This document shows positions 1-8,400 of a DNA stretch of 64,000 nucleotides, in pieces. The stretch is from Arthrospiribacter ruber. Lineage in GTDB: Bacteria > Bacteroidota > Bacteroidia > Cytophagales > Cyclobacteriaceae. The number at the start of each line of letters is the position of its first letter. Within the stretch, counting starts at the first letter, position 1. The notes under the pieces are model-generated. The model was not told where the DNA came from. It did not search any database and worked only from the letters and a program-made list of their open reading frames with translations. The stretch is taken from assembly GCF_019343195.1 (NCBI RefSeq), contig NZ_RPHB01000005.1:423690-487689 (forward strand), read 5' to 3'. The position numbers and the translations under genes were made by a program.

Positions 1-1
1 A

Positions 2-1081
2 AAGGCAGTGGAAATGATCAGTCAGGCAAAATTTCCACTTTTGCTTATTGGGGCAGGTGCCAATCGGAAAGTTACATGCGATGCATTGGGGAAGTTCGTG
101 GACAAAACGGGCATATTCTTCTTCACCACTCAAATGGGTAAAGGGGTCATCGACGAGAGGCATCCTCAATATTTGGGAACTGCAGCACTTTCTTCAAATG
201 ATTTTGTACATGCGGGAATTGATGCAGCAGACCTGATCATCAATGTAGGTCATGATGTCATCGAAAAACCTCCATTCTTCATGAAAAAGGGAGAAAAAAA
301 GGTGATCCATATCAATTTTTCCCCTGCCGAAGTTGATCCGGTATATTTTCCGCAGCTGAATGTTGTCGGAGACATCACCAGCAGTGTACTCAAACTTGGA
401 GAACAAGTAAAAAAACAAGATTCTTGGGATTTTTCATTCTTCCAAAAAGTAAAGGAGGAAGTTGCCGGACACCTATCCAAGTACTTTCATGATGAAAGGT
501 TTCCCATGTTGCCTCAGAGGTTGGTCAATTTACTAAGAAACAGCCTTGCCTCAGAAGACATCATTACTTTGGACAATGGCATATATAAACTTTGGTTTGC
601 CCGAAACTACACCTGTCATCAACCCAATACCCTCCTTTTGGACAATGCACTCGCTTCCATGGGAGCAGGACTTCCTTCTGCCATGATGGCCAAAGTGCTC
701 CATCCTAACAAAAACGTGGTATCGGTATGTGGGGACGGGGGATTTATGATGAATTCCCAAGAAGTAGAAACTGCAGTACGCTTAGGGCTTCATCTTACCG
801 TAATTATCCTCAATGATGAAGCCTATGGCATGATCAAATGGAAACAGGAAGATATGGGATTTGATGATTTCGGTTTGGATTACAAAAACCCGGATTTTGT
901 AAAATATGCCGAAAGCTATGGTGCAAAAGGGCACAGGCCTTCGAGTGATGCTGATTTTCAGAAAATACTGGATCATTGTCTGAATACCCCGGCAGTACAC
1001 CTGATAGATCTGCCTGTAGATTACTCCTTAAACCACCCCATTTTAAACGTAATGTTAAAAGAAAAAGCAGAGAAATTATGA
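2..1081 (+). CDS. Acetolactate synthase-like ThDP enzyme, 5'-truncated by window edge
   Basis: The reading frame is already open at the left edge, so the N-terminal pyrimidine-binding domain (about 190 residues) lies outside. What remains is the central domain (LLLIGAGAN... to about residue 135) and the C-terminal pyrophosphate-binding domain with the ThDP/Mg2+ motif GDGGFMMNSQEVETAV followed by NDEAYGMIKWKQ. The end PAVHLIDLPVDYS matches catabolic acetolactate synthases of the AlsS type, which condense two pyruvates to acetolactate in the cytoplasm. Other family members (oxalyl-CoA decarboxylase, glyoxylate carboligase) are less likely because of the LIDLPVDYS tail, but they share the fold. 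No regulatory small subunit gene follows. The stop codon overlaps the start of the aldehyde dehydrogenase gene (ATGA), so the two are co-translated and may act on linked aldehyde or keto-acid substrates. Confidence 0.82.
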   Translation, partial: KAVEMISQAKFPLLLIGAGANRKVTCDALGKFVDKTGIFFFTTQMGKGVIDERHPQYLGTAALSSNDFVHAGIDAADLIINVGHDVIEKPPFFMKKGEKKVIHINFSPAEVDPVYFPQLNVVGDITSSVLKLGEQVKKQDSWDFSFFQKVKEEVAGHLSKYFHDERFPMLPQRLVNLLRNSLASEDIITLDNGIYKLWFARNYTCHQPNTLLLDNALASMGAGLPSAMMAKVLHPNKNVVSVCGDGGFMMNSQEVETAVRLGLHLTVIILNDEAYGMIKWKQEDMGFDDFGLDYKNPDFVKYAESYGAKGHRPSSDADFQKILDHCLNTPAVHLIDLPVDYSLNHPILNVMLKEKAEKL

Positions 1082-2478
1082 GCAATAACAAAACACTGAA
1101 AGTTTACTCACCATATGACAACAGCCTGATCAAAGAACTTCCGCTCATGGATAAAAATGAGCTTGAAGAGGCATTGAAAACTGCCTATGATTTGTTCCTG
1201 GATCAATCAAACTGGATCCTTGCCCATGAAAGGATATCTCTGCTGGAGAAAGTGAGGAAAATCATGGAAGGAAAAGTGGAAGAACTCACAAAAATAGCAG
1301 CCGAAGAAGGGGGTAAGCCTTATCAGGATTCCAAAGTTGAGGTACTCAGAGCCATCAACGGAGTCAAGATCGCTACTGAAGAAATTGCTAGACTTACAGG
1401 TGAGCAGATTCCTATGGGTTTGACTGCTTCTACAACCAACAGACTTGCATTTACTACAAGAGAACCCATTGGAGTGGTAGCCTCCCTTTCGGCATTCAAT
1501 CACCCCCTCAACCTGATCGTACATCAAACAGTGACTGCATTTGCAGCCGGATGTCCGGTAATTGTCAAGCCTGCGTCAGCCACTCCCCTTTCCTGTAAAG
1601 CCTTTATAGAAATACTTAAAGAAGCAGGTGTACCTAAAGGTTGGGTGCAAATGGTCTTGATAGAAAATGACCTTGCTGAAAAGCTGGCCACTGATAAGCG
1701 TGTAAATTACCTGTCGTTTATAGGATCCGAAAAAGTAGGGTGGTCTTTGAAATCCAAATTAGCTCCCGGCACCCGATGTGCATTGGAACATGGGGGAACA
1801 GCACCGGTAATCGTCGAAGCTGATGCAGACCTAGAAGATATGATTCCCGGATTGGTCAAAGGGGGATTTTACCATGCTGGCCAGGTTTGTGTGTCGGTTC
1901 AAAAGATTTTTGTGCATGAGTCAATAGCCAGAAAAGTAGCAGATGAAATGGCCAAACAAGCCAAAGACCTAAAAGTAGGAGATCCTCTTGATGAAGAAAC
2001 CGAAGTAGGTCCTTTGATCAGGACAGAAGAAGTGGACAGGGTTGAAAAATGGGTGAAAGAAGCCGAAAAAGAAGGTGCAGATATCCTATGTGGTGGAAAA
2101 AGAATTTCCCAATCCTGCTATGAGCCTACTATACTTTGGAACCCAGACCAAAATAGCAAAGTATCCAAAGAAGAAATATTCGGCCCTGTAGTATGTATCT
2201 ATAGCTATAAAGAAAGGCAAGAAGCTGTGCGCTTGGCCAATAGCCTCGAATACCATTTTCAAGCGGCGGTTTTCACCAAAAACGTAGACACCGCACTGGA
2301 TACTGTTCAAAAGTTGAACGCTACTGCCATCATGGTGAATGACCACACTGCTTTTAGGGCAGATTGGATGCCATTTGGCGGGAGAGATGCTTCTGGCGAG
2401 GGACTTGGCGGTATCCCCTATTCTATGCATGAAATGACCCGTGTGAAGTTAATGGTGTTTAAAAGTAAATTTTTGTAA
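1078..2478 (+). CDS. NAD(P)-dependent aldehyde dehydrogenase family protein
   Basis: A 466-residue aldehyde dehydrogenase superfamily enzyme, cytoplasmic, oxidising an aldehyde to an acid. The frame is open further upstream, but the ATG at 1078 is chosen because it overlaps the preceding stop as ATGA and begins the normal family N-terminus (VYSPYDNSLI). Visible motifs are the cofactor region (PIGVVASLSAFNHPLN, CPVIVKPASATPLS), the general-base Glu in LEHGG, the catalytic Cys in HAGQVCVSVQKIFVH, and EEIFGPVV near the end. The family usually has ELGG, so EHGGTAP is a small deviation. GQVCVSVQ resembles lactaldehyde or phosphonoacetaldehyde-type members, but substrate cannot be assigned. It forms an operon with the ThDP enzyme upstream and is followed by a hairpin terminator. 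Confidence 0.88.
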   Translation: MSNNKTLKVYSPYDNSLIKELPLMDKNELEEALKTAYDLFLDQSNWILAHERISLLEKVRKIMEGKVEELTKIAAEEGGKPYQDSKVEVLRAINGVKIATEEIARLTGEQIPMGLTASTTNRLAFTTREPIGVVASLSAFNHPLNLIVHQTVTAFAAGCPVIVKPASATPLSCKAFIEILKEAGVPKGWVQMVLIENDLAEKLATDKRVNYLSFIGSEKVGWSLKSKLAPGTRCALEHGGTAPVIVEADADLEDMIPGLVKGGFYHAGQVCVSVQKIFVHESIARKVADEMAKQAKDLKVGDPLDEETEVGPLIRTEEVDRVEKWVKEAEKEGADILCGGKRISQSCYEPTILWNPDQNSKVSKEEIFGPVVCIYSYKERQEAVRLANSLEYHFQAAVFTKNVDTALDTVQKLNATAIMVNDHTAFRADWMPFGGRDASGEGLGGIPYSMHEMTRVKLMVFKSKFL

Positions 2479-2485
2479 ATTGGAG

Positions 2486-2520
2486 ACAGGTCTTGCCCAA
2501 AAGGCAGGACCTGTTTCTAT
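2486..2520 (+). terminator. Rho-independent terminator after the aldehyde dehydrogenase gene
   Basis: ACAGGTCTTGCC (2486-2497) pairs with GGCAGGACCTGT (2503-2514) with one T-G wobble and a 5-nt loop, followed by TTCTATT. It starts 8 nt after the stop codon, so it probably ends the two-gene transcript. Confidence 0.7.
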
Positions 2521-2535
2521 TAAATATATAACCAC

Positions 2536-2961
2536 ATGAAAAAGAAAGAATATAGCAACGGTGAAGTAACGGTGATATGGCAGCCTGAGAAATGCATTCA
2601 TTCAGGTATTTGTGTTAAAGGACTTCCTAAAGTCTTTAAACCTGAAGAAAAACCATGGATCAACATTCAAGGAGCTAGTACCGAAGACCTTGTACATCAG
2701 GTGAAGCAATGTCCATCAGGAGCATTAGGGTTATATATGGAGGAGGGTGAGGAAAAACCTGCAACCCGGCAAGAACCATCGTCCCAAACCTGTGAGGTCA
2801 TGCCTAATGGTCCATTGATGGTGTATGGCAATATAGAGGTCAAGCTCTCCAATGGAGAAGTAGAGAAGAAATTTAAGACCACTGCTTTTTGTAGATGTGG
2901 AAGCTCCAAAACAAAGCCTTATTGTGATGGAACACATAAAAATATTGAGTTCAAAGATTAG
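2536..2961 (+). CDS. YjdI-type [4Fe-4S] domain fused to a CDGSH iron-sulfur domain
   Basis: A 141-residue cytoplasmic protein with two iron-sulfur modules. Residues about 5-70 match the YjdI/Fer4_19 family (WQPEKCIHSGICVKGLPKVF, then CPSGAL). Residues about 88-141 form a CDGSH domain with the cluster-binding signature CRCGSSKTKPYCDGTH, which normally ligates a 2Fe-2S cluster through three Cys and one His. The order YjdI then CDGSH in one chain is a known Bacteroidota arrangement; the function is unproven, probably electron transfer or redox sensing. It has its own spacer and lies between two terminator-like hairpins, so it may be monocistronic. Confidence 0.85.
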   Translation: MKKKEYSNGEVTVIWQPEKCIHSGICVKGLPKVFKPEEKPWINIQGASTEDLVHQVKQCPSGALGLYMEEGEEKPATRQEPSSQTCEVMPNGPLMVYGNIEVKLSNGEVEKKFKTTAFCRCGSSKTKPYCDGTHKNIEFKD

Positions 2962-2994
2962 TATAGCCCCCTCATCTTAACCTTTGATACCAAA

Positions 2995-3031
2995 AAACTG
3001 CCCTAGTAGATTTTTTAAAGGCAGGTTTTCA
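2995..3031 (+). terminator. Possible terminator between the Fe-S protein and amidase genes
   Basis: AAACTGCC and GGCAGGTTTT can pair with one bulged G around a loop of about 17 nt, followed by a pyrimidine-rich run (CATTCTTTTTC). The stem is short, so the call is tentative; the run may also serve the amidase leader. Confidence 0.35.
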
Positions 3032-3053
3032 TTCTTTTTCTTTATTTTTCTCC

Positions 3054-4724
3054 ATGAGAAAATTTGGATGGGTGCTGCTATTGGCAGGTTTTTGTTTGGG
3101 CTTTTTGGTAGCCCAATCTGGAAACACTTTTAAAAGAGCGGATGTGCGGGCAGCACTTCGTTTGATTCAGGTCGAATTTAATAGAGATGAGATTGACACC
3201 ATGATGGATTACCTCCGTGGCAACCTGAAAGGCTATGAGAAAATGAGGGAATTTCCATTGGAAAATCACATAGACCCTGCAATGGCATTTGATCCCTTCC
3301 CAGTGGATTATATTTTTCCAACACAAACATCGGTTTTGGATTGGAAGTTGCCCGTGCAGGTAAATTTGCCCGAAAACCAGGAGGACATTGCTTATTTATC
3401 GATTCCTGAACTGGCTTATTTGATCAAAAATAAAAAAATCAGTTCCAGGCAACTGACAGAAATCTATCTGGATAGGATTAAGAAGTACGATCCCCAACTT
3501 TTATCTTTTATCACCTTGACAGAAGAATTGGCACTTGCCCAGGCTGATCAGGCTGATGAGGATATTGCATCTGGAAAATATAGAGGAATTCTTCATGGCA
3601 TCCCATATGGAGTCAAAGATCTCGCTTCAGTTCCCGGATATCCCACTACTTGGGGAGCCGCTCCATACAAAAATCAGGTAATTGACCAAAAAGCCAGCAT
3701 TATCCAAAAACTGGAGGACCAAGGCGCAATACTTTTGGGAAAGCTGGTTACGGGAAGTTTGGCAAGAGGCGATGTATGGTTTGGTGGGCAAACCAAAAAC
3801 CCTTGGGACCTAAGTCAAGGTGCAACAGGTTCTTCTGCTGGTTCTGGAAGCGCTGTTTCAGCTGGATTGGCAGCATTTGCAATTGGAACAGAAACCTTAG
3901 GTTCTATTATTTCACCATCTACAAGGACGGGCGTTACAGGTCTTAGACCGACCTATGGAACCGTAAGTAGACATGGCTTTATGGTCCTCTCCTGGAGTAT
4001 GGATAAGGTAGGGCCCATCTGTAGAAGCGTTGAAGATTGCGCAATTGTCTATGACCACATCAGAGGACAGGACCGAAAAGACAGAAGCTCCAAACCAAGT
4101 TCATTTGAATACAACTTACATCCTGATATTCAGAAACTTAAAATAGCTCAATTAAAATTCAATTCATCATCACTAAACCCTACTCAAGAAGCTGCCTATT
4201 TGAAGACCCTAGATGAATTCAAAGCCCTTAACCTGGAAATCCAACCCATAGAGCTCCCTACTGATTACCCTTTCGAAGCTTTTGACATTATCCTTAGGGC
4301 AGAGTCAGGAGCCTTTTTTGATGCTCTTGTCCGTGAAGGTGGCCATAGGGACCTCGTGGAACAAGACGAGAGCTCTAGGGCAAATTCACTCAGACAATCC
4401 AGATTGATTCCTGCGGTAGAGTACCTGCAGGCAAACCGGTACAGAAGAAAGCTGATTGATGAAATCCATGCCTTGTTTAAGGAATACGATGTGATTCTCT
4501 CATCCACTTATGGGGGCAGACAAATGCTCATCACCAACCTTACAGGCCATCCGGCCTTGAGCATTCCAAATGGATTTGATGATCAGGGCCGGCCTACCAG
4601 CATCACCTTGATTGGCAATTATTTTGAAGAAGCAAAAATATTGCACCTTGCAAATGCCTACCAAAAGCAGTTTGACTATCATAAAAAGAGACCAAGTGCC
4701 TACAAAGAGTCTTCAGCGAAATGA
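3054..4724 (+). CDS. Exported amidase (amidase signature family)
   Basis: A 556-residue amidase signature enzyme with an N-terminal signal segment (VLLLAGFCLGFLVAQSG), so it probably works in the periplasm. Residues about 120-540 carry the Ser-cisSer-Lys catalytic set: Lys188 in GVKDLASVPG, the cis-Ser in GATGSSAGSGSAV near residue 260, and the nucleophile Ser284 in ETLGSI. The family hydrolyses C-N amide bonds. The signal peptide and the absence of gatB/gatC nearby argue against a GatA role in tRNA amidation. The first 100 residues after the signal are not part of the core fold and look like an accessory region typical of Bacteroidota exported amidases. Substrate unknown; an amide of a peptide, aryl or acyl type is possible. 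Confidence 0.85.
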   Translation: MRKFGWVLLLAGFCLGFLVAQSGNTFKRADVRAALRLIQVEFNRDEIDTMMDYLRGNLKGYEKMREFPLENHIDPAMAFDPFPVDYIFPTQTSVLDWKLPVQVNLPENQEDIAYLSIPELAYLIKNKKISSRQLTEIYLDRIKKYDPQLLSFITLTEELALAQADQADEDIASGKYRGILHGIPYGVKDLASVPGYPTTWGAAPYKNQVIDQKASIIQKLEDQGAILLGKLVTGSLARGDVWFGGQTKNPWDLSQGATGSSAGSGSAVSAGLAAFAIGTETLGSIISPSTRTGVTGLRPTYGTVSRHGFMVLSWSMDKVGPICRSVEDCAIVYDHIRGQDRKDRSSKPSSFEYNLHPDIQKLKIAQLKFNSSSLNPTQEAAYLKTLDEFKALNLEIQPIELPTDYPFEAFDIILRAESGAFFDALVREGGHRDLVEQDESSRANSLRQSRLIPAVEYLQANRYRRKLIDEIHALFKEYDVILSSTYGGRQMLITNLTGHPALSIPNGFDDQGRPTSITLIGNYFEEAKILHLANAYQKQFDYHKKRPSAYKESSAK

Positions 4725-4773
4725 TTCCGATACACTTTGTATCTTTAACCTGTAAATTTGAAAAAAAGGAACT

Positions 4774-5343
4774 ATGAAAAAAGAAGCATCAGCATGGAAT
4801 GAAGAAATAGCATATTTGAACAGAATTATGCAAAATTCCGGACTTGAACACAGTATCAAATGGGGCATAGATGTGTATACTCATGAAGGCAGCAATGTGG
4901 TCGGGATCTGTGGGTTCAAAAATTACGTCGGGATCTGGTTTTACAACGGAGTCTTTATGTCAGACCCGGCCGGCAAATTTATCAATGCCCAAGAAAACAA
5001 AACCAAAGCGTTGAGGCAGTGGAGATTTGCCAACATGCAAGAGATTGATGAAAGCCTGATTCTAGCCTACATCAAAGAGGCCATCCAAAACGAAAAAGAA
5101 GGGAAAAAATGGATCCCCGAAAAAATCACTGACCTGGAAATTAACGGACTATTGGCAGAAGAAATCGAAAAAGATAAAAATTTCAAGGACTCTTTTGAAA
5201 AACTCAGTCTTTCCAAACAAAAAGAATACCTCGAACATGTCAATGGTGCTAAAAAGGAAGTCACCCAAAAAGCACGACTGGAAAAAGTAAAACCTTTGAT
5301 TCTTGAAGGAAAGGGGCTCAATGACAAGTATCTCAAGAAATAA
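4774..5343 (+). CDS. YdeI/OmdA-family protein (DUF1801 plus OmdA-like domain)
   Basis: A 189-residue cytoplasmic protein without signal peptide. Residues about 10-115 fit the DUF1801 fold (HSIKWGIDVYTHEG, GFKNYVGIWFYNGVFMSDP). Residues about 125-185 form the helical OmdA-like tail (SFEKLSLSKQKEYLEHVNGAKKE), which is repeated in many proteins annotated as bacteriocin-protection or YdeI. The biochemical role is not known in this phylum. It stands alone between the amidase and the kinase cluster. A perfect TAnnTTTG box lies only 14 nt before the start codon (see the rejected list). Confidence 0.8.
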   Translation: MKKEASAWNEEIAYLNRIMQNSGLEHSIKWGIDVYTHEGSNVVGICGFKNYVGIWFYNGVFMSDPAGKFINAQENKTKALRQWRFANMQEIDESLILAYIKEAIQNEKEGKKWIPEKITDLEINGLLAEEIEKDKNFKDSFEKLSLSKQKEYLEHVNGAKKEVTQKARLEKVKPLILEGKGLNDKYLKK

Positions 5344-5368
5344 AGTTGAAGTAAACGACAATAAATCA

Positions 5369-5386
5369 AAAATGAATGTTCATTTT
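5369..5386. promoter_or_regulatory. Perfect 8-bp dyad upstream of the PAS histidine kinase gene
   Basis: AAAATGAA and TTCATTTT flank a 2-nt centre in the 108-bp spacer before the kinase gene. It could be an operator or part of a promoter-proximal hairpin; no T-run follows, so it is not a terminator. Confidence 0.3.
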
Positions 5387-5451
5387 CTATAAATAACCAT
5401 TTGATTTGATAATTTAGCCATCTACTAAGCTGTACCCAAAATACCTTCGAG

Positions 5452-8400
5452 ATGGCAAGATGGAGTCAAGACACTTCCTTTATTACGTTCATTCACTATT
5501 CTAAGGGAAGGCTTTCGGATTTGATTGATTTGGTTGTTTCCCTCAAAAAGTGTAAAAACCAATACTTTTTTTTAAATCAGCCTATATCCTCAAGCGAACA
5601 AACTAACCTTTCCAAAAATCTAGGAGATGCAGGTGAATTGGATTTTCAGCCCTTCAATCATGATTCTATTCCAAAAAAAGGCACGGTCTATTACAGTTTA
5701 AAATCAACTTCAGACTCTCCACATTTAACACTTCCTTCAGAGAAATTTATCCATGAAGTAGAAAAAAACCAAATATTAAAAAATATCAAAATTCTGGCTG
5801 TAGTACTCAGGGGCCATACCAAAAAGTTAATTCCCAAACTTTCATTTCTTAAAACCAAAAACGCATATATTTTAGCTGAAGAGGCAGGGGAAGAGGCTTT
5901 TGAAGACAACCTATCGATCCAAACAGATCTTGCAGATGCTATTCTGGAAAGGAGTGAAATCAGCAACCACCTTAAAAAGATCTTTCAAGGGAAATTCAAA
6001 ACCCCCATTTTCAGTAAACTTGACTCCAATTTTACCCAAGAATTGATTGACAATTTACAAGGCGTGTTTTTTGTCTTTGACCAAAATGGCAAAATGCTTC
6101 TTTGGAACAAAAAAGTCAACGAAGTCACCGGGAATTCTGATGAGGAAATAGCCGTAATGGATGCCACTTCCTGCTTTCCGGAGAATGAAAGAAAGAAAGT
6201 CACTTCTGAAATACAGATAGCCTTATTACATGGACAATCCAGCCTTGAGGCCAATATTCTTCATAAAAACGGCACACTCAAACCTCATTTTTTCAAGGCT
6301 TCATTTATACATTTTCAAAACCAACCCTGCCTGTATGGGGTAGGTGTGGACCTTACAGAGCAAAAGCAAAATCTTTTTGAGATCAGCATGATGCTCAACA
6401 ATACGGATGAGGCATTCTTATTGATAGACAGATCTTTAAAAATCATTTCTTCTAATAAAAGATTCCAGGAACAGTACCGTGAGTTTTTTGGTAAAAATGT
6501 GGTGAAGTTTGATTCTATCCTCAATTACACCAATCCTGCAAAAAGAACCCAACTGGCAGAGATGTACCATCAAGTCCTTGAGGGGGAAACCTTTGTTACA
6601 GAAACACAGGTCACCAATAAACAAGGTAAATCCTTGATTTATGAATTCACACACAAACCCGCCAAAAATGAAATTGGAGATATTTTAGGGATTTTTCTTT
6701 CTGCAAAGGATGTAACCTTCGAAAGAAAAGCCAAAAGACAGATCCAAGAAAGTGAAAAAAAATTTAAGACCTTGGTTCAGGAGGGGTCTGACCTGATTGC
6801 TGTAGTGGACTTTGAAGGCAAATACAAGTTTATCAGTCCCAACCATGAGACTTATTTGGGTTTTACAACTGAGGAGATGGTTGAACTCACGGCCTTTGAT
6901 CTGATTCACCCTGATGATATCACTAGGGTAAAGTCAAAATTTCAAATTCTCAGCCAAACAAAAAGAGTAACCTCTCATCCTTATAGGGTCAAACATAAGG
7001 CATTCGGATACAGATGGATTCAAAGTACTGCCACCAATTTGTTTGAAGATCCTAATATAGGAGGGATTTTGGTCAACAGCACAGACATCACAGATCTGGT
7101 GTTTACCCAAAAAGAACTTGAAAAAAGCAATGAGCTATTTCATTTTATACAGAAAGCCACGAAAGAAGCCATATTTGACTGGGATATCATCAACGATGAT
7201 TTTACTTGGGGCGAGGGATTTGAGAAATTATTCGGTCATGATTATAAAAACCGTGTCTTTAGGATTGCTGATTGGTTGGCACTGATTCACCCTGCTGATG
7301 CCAATAAAGAAGAGGCCAGGTGGAATGCATTCATGGAACGATCAGACCAAGTGCAATGGACCAATGAGTTTAGATTTTTGGATAGCAAAGGCACCTATCA
7401 ATTTGTAGAGGAAGTAGCCTATCTTGTCCGGGATAAAGAGGGCAATCCAATTAGGATGATTGGATCTCTGAGAGAGCAATCCCATAAAAAAGTGGCATTG
7501 ATCAAGAATAATTTTTTAGCAGAAATAGGGCAGTTTTTCAAAGATGGGTATAAAACCAAGTCAATTCTCGAAAAAGTATTGAATTACATAGTTGAAATGA
7601 GCGAGTCTACTCTGGGTGAAATCTGGTTGGTAAACCATTCCAGAGAGAGCATCAAGCTCTTTACATTCTATGACGGCAATGATTCCCTGAAGAGTTTTTA
7701 TCATCAGACAGGAACCAAACTTGAATTTTCTTCCGGTGAGGGGTTACCTGGACTAGTATGGCAAAATAAATGTAATTACAAGTGGCAAGTTAAGTCTGGC
7801 ACTACCGAATTCAAAAGAATTGATGCGCTGAAAGTGCTGAAAGTGACCCAGATTACCAGTATTCCTTTGTTCAATAATAATGAAATAATAGGCGTCATAT
7901 TACTGGGAAATAAAAATAAGGCCAGCCAGGAATTTTACTATCAGGTATATTTCAGTCATCTTGAATATTACTTGGGTGCAGAGATAATAAGAAAACAACA
8001 ACAGGAGGAATTGACGGAATTTTTCATCAATTCTCCTGATATACTGGCTATAGCAGATTCCAGTGGGTATTTCAGAAAGGTTAACCCTTCGTTTTGTAAG
8101 CTTTTGGGTTTTTCAGATAAAGAACTTACAGAAAAACCATTTGTCGATTTTTTGCATCCGGATGACCTGAATACTACCAATAAGGAATACAGGGAAACCA
8201 TTTCTGGACTGAGACAAGCAGACAATTTTGTCAACAGGTACCGGACCTTCAAAGGTGACTACAAATGGATTTCCTGGAAATCTTCAAAATTGTTTGGAGA
8301 TGATGGTGTAGCCTATGCTTTTGGGAGAGATGTCACTGATAGGGTTAAGTTGAACTTACTACTTGAAGACAGCAACCGATTGGCCAAGCTTGGTAGTTGG

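Noticed and set aside
976..1077. Upstream extension of the aldehyde dehydrogenase frame
   Set aside because: It overlaps the coding end of the ThDP enzyme and adds 34 residues with no family similarity; the ATGA overlap start is better.
4753..4760. Perfect TAnnTTTG box (TAAATTTG) before the YdeI-family gene
   Set aside because: It is only 14 nt before the start codon and the nearest upstream TTTG is 13 nt away instead of about 19-21, so it is not a convincing promoter.
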